Assembly: GCA_004352715.1 (NCBI GenBank)
Contig: SCFE01000053.1
Coordinates: 1,300,530 to 1,364,529 of the forward strand
DNA: 64,000 bases
Direction: 5' to 3'
Source: Hofstenia miamia
Taxonomy: Eukaryota > Xenacoelomorpha > Acoela
This document shows positions 37,201-41,992 of the stretch, piece after piece. The translations under genes and the position numbers were made by a program. Each line of letters opens with the position of its first letter. The stretch's first letter is position 1. Below the pieces are notes generated by a model. That model worked only from the letters and a program-made list of their open reading frames with translations, did no database searches and was not told the DNA's origin.

Positions 37201-38384
37201 ACTACCTTCCCGAGTCTAAGATTTCCGCGCAAAATTATGCCTACCCTACTTTACTTCAGCCTTGGTTTAGGGAGAAGTCATGTACTAACTGAATGGAAGT
37301 TCATAAAGAAAATACAACAAGTTTTTAAAAAACAGTTTAATAAACTTGAATGTTGTTTTGAATACGAATGGAATTTGACCGTGCTCCATCCATTAAGATT
37401 ATTTCAACATAATGCACAAACACCTACATTAAATTTACTGTCCTGATCGAATATAACCCTTTTTAATACATCAAATTTTCATTGTTAATACGCAAAAATG
37501 AATTTAATTAAATTAATAGCTAAAACATATGCAATAAAATACTTTCGGCGCCACGCCTGCCGAATGATTAAGAAAATGTCTTCAAACTATATTTAAAAAA
37601 GCACAATACAAATTATTATACCCTAGTCCTTACAAGCACAATACAAAGATTGACTAAAATAAAAAATGATAGTTAAAAATGATCACGGATAAAGGAATCT
37701 CCAAACATAGAAAGTCAATATTCTCGCATTCTACATAGAAAATTATACAGCATGTGTTTTACAATATTCAGATAATAGTGTGCTTCGATAAAGAGGAGTT
37801 GTAGATATTTTTGCAAAAATCTAAAACAAACCATGCGATTGACTGCCAATTTAACTGCGAGAAATTTGATTAATCGTTACTAAATCGACCACCATTCAAT
37901 GAAACAAACAGAAAAGGCTTGACAATGCTTCAAATATAGTAAGCGCTTGATGCATATCTAGTAATTGAGAATGCTTTCGAATTTAATGAAATTTCAATGA
38001 CGATGTCATGCACTACAGCAAATGAATGACACTGAGAAAAATACAATTGCGGCTGTTGACAATATTTAACAAATTATGACAAGCTATCGGCCTAAATCGA
38101 TTATATTTTAAATTTTTTTAGTATTTTATTGTATTTCCTATCATTTTTTACCCTAAATTAGTGTTTACTTTGTCCGCGTGTCGCTATTCTAAAAGTTCGC
38201 CTGAAAGTGAATTAAAAAAATTGATGAGAACATTCAATGTAGCAAAATATCAAATAAAAATTCTTACAAGTTGAAACAAGTTTAATACAAACAAAAGCCT
38301 TTTTAAGAAAACAGATAATGCTTGTTGTTTTTCAGTTAAGTTTAACGATTCCTTGGCACTTTTCAGCTCTTCTGGATTAGACAT
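12544..38384 (-). CDS. Tetraspanin, uroplakin-1-like (seven proposed exons)
   Basis: Tetraspanins are four-pass plasma membrane proteins that organise membrane microdomains with partner proteins. Proposed exons on the minus strand: 38384-38268, 32671-32464, 31148-30997, 26791-26684, 19293-19192, 13087-12959 and 12645-12544 (918 nt, 305 aa). All phases agree. TM1 and TM2 come from exons 1-2, TM3 from exon 3. The large loop holds an amphipathic helix (exon 4), GCCG (residues 197-200, exon 5), a CC pair (235-236) and C262 (exon 6); TM4 is in exon 7. Exon 7 would add a sixth loop cysteine (C273). The WPxxCCVxN pattern around the CC pair resembles uroplakin-1. The ends of exons 2, 3 and 7 are least certain. 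The introns hold a pogo segment, a piggyBac, mariners and LINE A copies, and one gap (32934-33126). Family call strong, exact orthology weak. Confidence 0.72.
12959..13087 (-). CDS. Tetraspanin exon 6 (second CC pair)
   Basis: 43 codons starting KWPETCCVLND and ending near IHQCYQTAGKVHTN. Acceptor 'tctgtgttttag', donor GTATGT. The PxxCC pattern and the later single cysteine match the second half of the tetraspanin large loop. Phase 0 on both sides. Confidence 0.78.
14150..14513. mobile_element. Possible short MITE
   Basis: 'gacttgtcaacaa' near 14151 is the inverse of 'ttgttgacaagtc' near 14500. The inverted ends are only about 14 bp with looser similarity inward. No clear target duplication; could be chance. 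Confidence 0.3.
14845..15648. mobile_element. ~0.8 kb inverted-repeat DNA element
   Basis: Arms 14845-14918 and 15585-15648 are inverse copies (CATGGATTTCTATAACACTA, GGATGTGAACTG, CACAATTGG-like) with small indels. Inside, on the plus strand, is a 106-codon frame (14973-15293) starting HAHKQSIAGAMVYKC and containing CGNKVVDFESFNHLGLPG, which I do not recognise. TTAA occurs shortly outside both arms (14835 and 15659); the right one is also the left boundary of the piggyBac-like element. It may be a non-autonomous element or the remains of a larger one. Confidence 0.65.
15663..17771 (+). mobile_element. piggyBac-like transposon with TTAA ends
   Basis: TTAA occurs at both borders (15659-15662 and 17772-17775). 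The ends share the inverted pattern GGT-NN-TTGGTCCC immediately inside TTAA. A second, inner pair (GGGGT..AACCCC) follows at about 15678-15695 and 17713-17732. The length, about 2.1 kb, is normal for the superfamily. The transposase inside is broken by several stops and frameshifts, so this copy is dead. Confidence 0.82.
15957..17538 (+). pseudogene. Broken piggyBac-like transposase
   Basis: An acidic N-terminus (15957-16160, SSDEDEWDSFPDTE) precedes a stretch with stops. The catalytic core resumes at 16443-16775 with GPNLTIDEQLIEFSGR and FKQYIRSKPGMFGINF, the conserved first-aspartate region of DDE_Tnp_1_7 transposases. A frameshift leads into 16772-17221 with LTSDNWFTSYNTIQKLL (second aspartate), ITYMGTISKN and GVDFMDKW (third aspartate). 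The C-terminal part continues in another frame to about 17538, with no intact cysteine-rich tail. The enzyme would cut and paste DNA at TTAA; this copy cannot make a full protein. It lies in intron 5 of the tetraspanin gene, opposite strand. Confidence 0.85.
18260..18620 (+). pseudogene. Degenerate coding-like stretch, unidentified
   Basis: One plus frame reads LSTQALVTENKVKTIKLSRD and later SERDNILHYMEQQVN, then continues past stops (LKDQLEIQSTSKYPEMWK). A neighbouring frame just upstream has cysteine-rich QRCRKQCKFTSQICKKC. This looks like a decayed protein-coding relic, probably of a transposon. I cannot assign a family. Confidence 0.25.
19192..19293 (-). CDS. Tetraspanin exon 5 (CCG motif)
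   Basis: 34 codons starting YGCCGVFSEFDWLESSW, the diagnostic CCG followed by DW of the tetraspanin large loop. Acceptor 'gtattttag'-like, donor GTAAAT (an earlier GTAGTC is also possible). Phase 0 on both sides. Confidence 0.8.
19561..19852. mobile_element. Probable hAT-type MITE
   Basis: The left end TTAGTGATGTACAGGCA is roughly the inverse of the right end at about 19836-19852 (TTAGCGATGTGCGTGCA when reversed). The flanks 'aagcccat' and 'atacccat' could be a decayed 8-bp target duplication (6 of 8 match). It contains 'cgggtacgggtaa', a composition typical of such elements. Confidence 0.45.
20915..21440 (-). pseudogene. LINE family A ORF1 fragment, antisense
   Basis: The minus strand reads NAIISLLRQAVSSL, then after a frameshift SSLTESLSKLTSDVSSLKSQ and PRKAHIYVGDFANSVSASD. 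These match, in order, the start, middle and end of ORF1 of the LINE A copy at 23011. Only ORF1 is left. It lies in tetraspanin intron 4 in the same orientation as the gene. Confidence 0.8.
21600..22160 (+). pseudogene. Tc1/mariner-type transposase relic
   Basis: A frame at 21609-21851 contains ETGRPRKASKL, like the basic GRPRK hook between the two HTH domains of Tc1 transposases, followed by LTARKLKAD. Further on, 'ttgggattgtatccgatcatcg' translates in one frame as WDCIRSSGS, like the VWG-C/A motif near the second half of the catalytic domain. No termini were found. Strongly decayed; it ends near a (TA)n tract at 22160. Confidence 0.4.
22160..22181. repeat. (TA)n microsatellite
   Basis: About 11 TA units directly after the Tc1-like relic. 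Confidence 0.9.
22182..23010. other. Intronic stretch, one unassigned minus-strand frame
   Basis: The minus strand 22700-22520 has a clean frame after 'catttacag' (MIDCEIKKFLFDEFPIYQ...). It has no recognisable domain and is probably chance or an unknown exon. The rest is AT-rich. Confidence 0.3.
23011..23733 (+). CDS. LINE A ORF1 protein (intact frame, 240 aa)
   Basis: An uninterrupted 240-codon frame from MPGANLSLDDLQNLPDAQF to a stop just before the endonuclease. The N-terminal third could be helical (LSDSLAKLTSDVSSMHSQM). The middle is rich in proline, serine and alanine. The C-terminal third carries PRKAHIYIGRFANSVSASDV and LIRYYRLPDAERKPFG, segments conserved in the fragments at 20.9 and 57.9 kb. 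LINE ORF1 proteins usually bind RNA as chaperones; no zinc knuckle or RRM is visible here, so that role is inference. The jump between ASDV and DDHPR looks like an internal deletion relative to a full-length ORF1. Confidence 0.6.
   Translation: MPGANLSLDDLQNLPDAQFALMKDTIISLLRQAVTSVSRSHHSSNVSPPNVVLSSLSDSLAKLTSDVSSMHSQMFSYSAAASRTITNRPNHLAPRSAPAAALSPVLSPAPEQSGPPPTHRNHRPRHVIGTSSSCNLPVVPISSFPRPPRKAHIYIGRFANSVSASDVDDHPRCSSPQFDNVLPIPPRTVSPFPAFHIACNQESHLALMDPEVWSDGLLIRYYRLPDAERKPFGLLPRHLD
23734..24720 (+). pseudogene. LINE A endonuclease domain (broken)
   Basis: The endonuclease/exonuclease/phosphatase fold is recognisable from NSGFSFLLANAHSLVSLNRR (near 23770), FIFITETWLDPSL (near 23876, the catalytic glutamate motif), GRHGGVLIAS, LLICGDFNLPNVCW (near 24222) and SDHSFVHFSL (near 24448, the SDH catalytic motif). 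A stop at about 23848 and a frameshift near 24230 separate the parts. It would nick the target for reverse transcription; not functional here. Confidence 0.8.
24712..25221 (+). pseudogene. LINE A endonuclease-RT linker
   Basis: A 169-codon open frame between endonuclease and RT, containing the usual YFASNF (the 'nYF..vf' element just before RT) and HDISLMLKSCKLSDPCYPDG, corresponding to the 'K..ks.GpDGip' RT entry motif. It ends in a stop before RT motif 1. Confidence 0.65.
25426..26055 (+). pseudogene. LINE A reverse transcriptase palm
   Basis: 209 codons with IIFLDISKAFNRLPHS (motif A aspartate), STGAPQGSMLAVLFFLVAIN (the PQG motif; the usual GP after it is AV) and LLYVDDTAIFN (motif C, YVDD). 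Then follow the thumb PSKTCGISF and YLGVQLSDNLNW. A frameshift near 26000 leads to the C-terminal frame 25956-26561. Upstream RT motifs are scattered over other frames (TSYRPIAIQS near 25268). Confidence 0.8.
25956..26561 (+). pseudogene. LINE A ORF2 C-terminal domain
   Basis: Continues the RT in another frame: RLRKANSSLFALFRNV, SMERFQKRAFKWIFPLP (the Q-x2-A-x2-W segment after the thumb), then SIRHPKKHRTLHSFFNRACT and a stop at 26561. It is followed by the 3' UTR and (TTA)n tail. The same end is found in the copy at 41.5-41.9 kb. Confidence 0.75.
26684..26791 (-). CDS. Tetraspanin exon 4 (large-loop helix)
   Basis: 36 codons between acceptor 'ctttttctag'-like sequence and donor GTACAA. It reads LEMQMIRRLRDSYISE, an acidic linker, then SWNLVQIK. 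A helix followed by W-x2-[LV]-Q just before the CCG exon is the standard tetraspanin large-loop layout. Phase 0 on both sides. Confidence 0.68.
26792..30011. other. Tetraspanin intron 3, mostly featureless
   Basis: AT-rich DNA with (TA)n tracts at 27826-27853 and 28375-28407. 'gggtcaggtcaggtgcagg' near 29100 and 'cgggtcgggtag' near 29300 look like hAT-MITE composition, but the ends are not resolved. From 29471 the pogo-associated motif copies begin. Confidence 0.4.
30012..30353 (+). pseudogene. pogo/Tigger-like transposase N-terminus
   Basis: Starts MPRVSKSIKGNWTTEQSQVA just after 'tttttttgcag'. Residues 10-60 form a Pipsqueak/CENP-B-type HTH (AAIRGGMSVRKSAADYQIPR, then RTLRNHLKTG). They are followed by LSKEQENELRERIMQFSAVG and FPLTRRTIQSYAYEY, the linker preceding the second DNA-binding half in pogo-family transposases and their domesticated relatives. 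The frame is lost in a (TA)n tract at about 30355 and no DDE domain follows. Four copies of a GTANNAAGGCCCA-like motif lie upstream. It could also be the first exon of a domesticated gene. Confidence 0.6.
30355..30392. repeat. (TA)n microsatellite
   Basis: About 19 TA units that interrupt the pogo-like frame. Confidence 0.9.
30997..31148 (-). CDS. Tetraspanin exon 3 (TM3), boundaries uncertain
   Basis: Acceptor 'ccttttggcag' at 31149. The frame contains the hydrophobic segment SVMLIYIAFEASEAAIVFSV with the acidic residues often seen in tetraspanin TM3. Donor GTTGGC (30996) is weak but gives phase 0, as exon 4 needs. An alternative acceptor after 'gcattttcag' would shorten the exon. Without splicing, the frame ends in a stop at 30979. 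Confidence 0.45.
31431..31470. repeat. (TA)n microsatellite
   Basis: About 20 TA units in tetraspanin intron 2. Confidence 0.9.
32464..32671 (-). CDS. Tetraspanin exon 2 (TM1 end, small loop, TM2)
   Basis: Acceptor 'aatattttag' before 32671. It reads VLGVIILIVGIWFLL, a small extracellular loop, then a long hydrophobic TM2 ending FLSLVGLCISSKAANQF, which matches the family layout after TM2. Two overlapping GTTTGT donors (32467 and 32463) are possible. The second gives the phase that fits exon 3. Confidence 0.72.
32906..33140. repeat. (TA)n tract with a 193-N gap
   Basis: TA repeats flank Ns from 32934 to 33126. The gap is probably a collapsed or unread TA expansion. A mariner element begins at its right edge. 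Confidence 0.85.
33143..33808 (+). mobile_element. mariner-like element with perfect 25-bp inverted ends
   Basis: The 25-bp ends at 33143-33167 and 33784-33808 (beginning GGTGTTTCAAAAGTCTTGGG) are exact inverse copies. Insertion was into a TA-rich site. The 666-bp body holds only the 3' part of a transposase: GVYGPPFFEEAIITDESYLN, then FIFQQDGAPPHWSL (catalytic QQDGAPPH at about 33400), and in a shifted frame SQDLTPCDFFLWGFVK (the PDLTP-DFFLWG motif). The N-terminal half is deleted. The target TA lies in the (TA)n tract of tetraspanin intron 1. Confidence 0.9.
34197..34224. repeat. (TA)n microsatellite
   Basis: About 14 TA units next to a dispersed repeat at 34225-34340. Confidence 0.9.
34225..34369. 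repeat. Dispersed repeat, related to 51256-51400, with 18-N gap
   Basis: Reversed, this segment resembles 51256-51400 (shared TTATTCTGGCTTTCC and GGATACAAAT-like parts). It ends in a TA tract and Ns (34352-34369). Probably a MITE family. Confidence 0.6.
35325..35990 (+). mobile_element. mariner-like element with perfect 30-bp inverted ends
   Basis: The ends at 35325-35354 and 35961-35990 (beginning CAGGGTGGAGCATAAAGAAC) are exact inverse copies, flanked by TA on both sides. The 666-bp body encodes a partial transposase: VTVNSARYIEMLKHLRRSQ and WFQQDGAKAHTARLSL (the catalytic region), then MFPLRLLEVPRV. The DLTP-FFLWG segment is deleted. No intact frame remains. It lies in tetraspanin intron 1. 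Confidence 0.92.
36600..36972 (-). pseudogene. mariner-like transposase relic, antisense
   Basis: The minus strand reads GQGRPVIESGDGVSEIGKN (GRP hook after the HTH) and then KHWFSQMRAIFI; in the shifted frame this is LVFSDEGNFHLIG, the first-aspartate FSDE motif of mariner transposases. Frames are broken and no inverted ends were found. The right part is duplicated across the gap at 36973. Confidence 0.55.
36848..37118. other. Assembly artefact: 125-bp exact duplication around a 21-N gap
   Basis: 36848-36972 and 36994-37118 are identical, with Ns at 36973-36993 between them. This is what two overlapping contig ends look like when scaffolded without merging. Confidence 0.85.
37119..38267. 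other. Tetraspanin intron 1, no further feature
   Basis: AT-rich, no coding or repeat structure that I can support. Confidence 0.4.
38268..38384 (-). CDS. Tetraspanin exon 1 (start codon, start of TM1)
   Basis: ATG at 38384. 39 codons: an acidic/basic cytoplasmic N-terminus, then FLKRLLFVLNLFQL, the typical start of tetraspanin TM1. Donor GTAAGAA at 38267. Phase 0 out, joining exon 2 in the middle of TM1, which is a common intron site in this family. Confidence 0.7.
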
Positions 38385-40410
38385 ATACAAAATAACACTC
38401 TATAGAAACTAGAAACATATCGGATTTTTTACTCGACAATAAATTACATCGAAAATATTTAGTCGAAAGAAATTACATCGAATATTTCATTCATGTTATT
38501 ATATACTTATGCCAAACTTTAAATATTGGAAATATTAAATGCATTCAATGAACCGCAAGCCTGATTAGTGATATTTACATAGTGGAATGTGATTACTGAT
38601 TATATATCTCTGACAGAAAATTGGAAGATCTAGCATTATATGTTAATATCAACTGCAGTCAATGTTAGGCAGTATTTTGCCTTAGTAATTTCATCTAAAT
38701 GTGCATACAATATAAATACTTAATTAAGTTTGAATTTTTCGCCAACTATGATATTTCAATTAATCCTTAGCTTAAACAAGCAGCTGTAAATTATCTTGTA
38801 ATCTAGGCTGAGTGATAAAATTTTATACTTGATTTCATAAGAAATATTCAATACCTATTTTAATGTAGACTTGATATTATTTTCTTTGACACATCTGATG
38901 TTATTGATTTTCATAATTCATTAATGTTTAATTTTTGCACGTTTTGTAAAAAAGGTTTGTTTGTTTATCTCAAGTTTCTATTTGTTGGTTTAAGGATTAC
39001 TTATGTTGGTAAAAAGTATCAACCTGTCTTATGTTCAAGTTCTAGTATGTTTGGTTAATTAGTTTCAATTCTAAATTTACAAGTAAATAAGCATATTTAG
39101 AAGGTTTTATTAAACATGTGGAAAATAGTACACCTAATCTCAACGACTTTTAATACTTTTTGATAATGAAATCTCTCATGAATACAGTACAAAATTAGCA
39201 GTACAAATAGTGAGTAAGAATTTTGAAATTAACTACCTATTACAAAAATGTGCAAAATATAGAAGTATATTAACAAAAGTCATTAAATCATTATATTAAA
39301 TCTAAATGGATTTTAAGAAAATTATTAAATATTTAATGCAAAAATTACCATTAGTATTTGAAATTATGAAATTTATTTAAAATCTCTATGTCTTTCAGCC
39401 TTTTAGCCTCTCTAAACAAGACTGGTTCTTAAAATGGGGACCAAATTTTTCAATAAGGAACTACAACTATTGTTTGCAGAACAAAGATCAAATTCTAGAG
39501 TTTTTACAATGAAGCTGGCAAGATGGATAATAGAAATTAAAACAAGATGCTTCATGAATGTGAGGGAGACAAAACAAAACATGAAAGGAAGAATAGGAAT
39601 ACATGCAAGATTGGAGAATTTTAAGTTTGTTTGCAGCACTTTTGACTGAGTTTTATGATTTCTGGTCACAAACATAACCCTCTCAATTTTATGAAATTAT
39701 GTTATGTCAATGTACACATAGAAGAAAATTATCTACAAATTATTTTTTTCGAATTCGCAAGGTAGAATTTCTAATAACCAATCAAGTCGTTTAGTAGGAG
39801 CATATTAAATTCAAATTCAAAGAAGTTTTTCGATTTTATGCACTAATGCATCTTTTTCGTATAAATGGAGTGTAAGGTGCTTGTTCTTAAGCTAAATGTA
39901 TTATTATTTCGTTTATAGATTTTAACCAATGTTTAGTATTTATGGCCCTGATTCTTGACGAGTATTCTCAAGTGTGTTATCTCACAATTTAGTTCCGAAT
40001 GTATAGAAGAAAGTGCACACTGAAAAAATTGAGGAATACAATAAAAAATAAACGTGGAAAAATTCAATTACTTACAACAATGAAATGTAATACTACATGG
40101 TTAATACGAATATCATTTTTCAAAATATTAGTTCAGTGCGTACATAAAAATGTCGTTTGGAATATAAATTTTGTCAACCGCTATTTTGCTTTGCCATAGT
40201 ACGAAGCGGTATTTCCATTCAGAAATCCCCCATTTTTAGTTGTGGAATTTGAGATTCAAATTTTGAGTATATATATATTTGAATAACCTATTAAGGTACA
40301 ATAACTAAGCACTCAGTACAAAACAAATTAGCTATAATAAAAAGACAAAAGGTATTAAATGCAGTTGCTCCCATAGATATGGAAGGAAGAGAATATCAAT
40401 TCAACCTAGT
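38385..40410. other. Upstream region of the tetraspanin gene
   Basis: No recognised exon or promoter element. A plus-strand frame at 39434-39649 (KLARWIIEIKTRCF) has faint similarity to the end of a retroelement RNase H but is not convincing. Confidence 0.3.
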
Positions 40411-41180
40411 GACTTACAAGAATTTGGCAAGAGCTTCAATTGAAAGCTTGTTACCAACCAAGTTATTAATAGTATCGAATCGTATACGGTTGACCTTACA
40501 GATGTCCGTTAAATGACTTCTTGCGCTTCTATATGTTGGGCAAGTAAATATAATGTGGTGAAATGTTTCTTTTTCTCTACAATGCGAGCAGAATGGGGAA
40601 ACGTGGCAGATCTTCCTCATGAATGCGTTAGATTTGACGTGGCCGGTCAAGGCTGCAGTCAAAACATGAGGTATTTCAATAGGAAAATTATGGTAACAGT
40701 CGAGAAATCCCGATTTCTCATGCACTGACAGACGTGCTCGCAACATGTAATCAGTCGATTTACAGTCGAATTTTAAGTACATTAAGGGTAAGCCCAGTCG
40801 ATTTCTGCTGGCATATCGTACTATAAGATGTTCCACTATAGGCGGAAGTTGAGATAGAGACAATAATTTGTAAGTATCGGTGGAACGAAAAGCTTTACAT
40901 ATGAGTACGGTCATTTGCCTCTGTAGAGCAGTGAAACGCTTCTGTATCATTTTCAATACAGGTATACTGCTTACATTTAAGCGTGATCGAATCAACATGT
41001 TCAGCGTATTTCAGTTTACAGTCCAACGTAACACCTAGAATTTTACAGGGTTTGATTTTAATGTAGTGACCCAAGAGATTAATGTTATCAGGATTACTCT
41101 TGACGTAGTAAAAACAAGCTTAAGTCTTACCGAGATTGATGTCTAATCCATTATTCATTTTAATAAATACTTTGACTGCT
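40411..41180 (-). pseudogene. LINE RT thumb and C-terminal zinc knuckle (family D)
   Basis: The minus strand starts with CKILGVTLDCKLKYAEHV (the YLGV-x-LD thumb motif) near 41060, then a 194-codon frame (40998-40414): IQKRFTALQRQM, a long helical region and a CX2CX7HX4C knuckle (CSHCREKETFHHIIFTCP), ending EALAKFL. The knuckle is typical of C-termini of I/Jockey-type LINE ORF2 and helps bind template RNA. It is 5'-truncated, missing the palm. The fragment at 62158-62394 shares its last ~50 residues in pattern, so both are one family. Confidence 0.75.
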
Positions 41181-41499
41181 GAAGTTATGTATGCTGATAA
41201 AAATAAATCCTTATCTAAAATTCAAATTCTTTGCGAAGAAACGCGTGCCTCAATTTAATAAACGCGTCTTTAAAAGAAATTCGCGGAAAGTTTTTTATAT
41301 AATTAATTTTTTTGGAAATTCCTTTGAATATAACCCAAAAACGAAACCATTTTTATGCACAAGAAAGATGTAGAGGTTGGAATCAAATATATTTAATCAT
41401 AGGCATACGGCATTTATTTTTTCTAGGGCGACTGTAATTTTTTGCCAGAAATATGAGGTTAGGGCTTGAGAATTTTTTGAAATTTTAAAATATAAAAAA

Positions 41500-41990
41500 T
41501 AAAGATTTCATCGAACTCTTCCAGTCTTACCTCTCCAATCGTCGTCAGTGTGTTAAAATCAACTCGGCTATTTCTTCCCTGCTCTTGTCTCTAGTGTGCT
41601 CCTCAATGTTCTGTTTGCTATCAACTACCTACCTCAATCTGTTGTCACCTTCTCCATTCGTCGTCCCAAGAAACATCGCACCCTTCACTCGTTTTTCAAT
41701 CGTGCTTGTACTGCTGCTAATTACATCTTGACTCTCCAGCCTCCAACATCCATTGTTTTTTTCCCGCCGCCGAGCTTCAAGAAACCTTTGATGTCTTTCC
41801 TGTTTGCTGAGCCCTTCTCCAACTTCGCCTACTCTTCCATTTGCTCCTATTTCATCTCATGTGACTGTCCTTGCTGTCGTAAAACTTGACTTGTTTTTAT
41901 TTTTTTTTTGTAGTATTGTATGCCTTCAGCGGCTAAATAAAGTCATTCATTGTTATTATTATTCTTATTATTATTATTATTATTCTTGCA
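41500..41990 (+). mobile_element. LINE family A fragment with 3' end
   Basis: The body begins in the RT (DFIELFQSYLSNRRQCVKIN). An internal deletion joins it to the C-terminal segment VVTFSIRRPKKHRTLHSFFN, then a stop and the family 3' UTR (CTTCAGCGGCTAAATAAAG) and a (TTA)n tail to about 41990. The tail meets the 3' tail of the antisense R4-like LINE. Confidence 0.8.
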
Positions 41991-41992
41991 TC

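Noticed and set aside
39434-39649. Possible LTR-retrotransposon RNase H remnant
   Set aside because: Only a faint W/R pattern with no catalytic residues; not enough.
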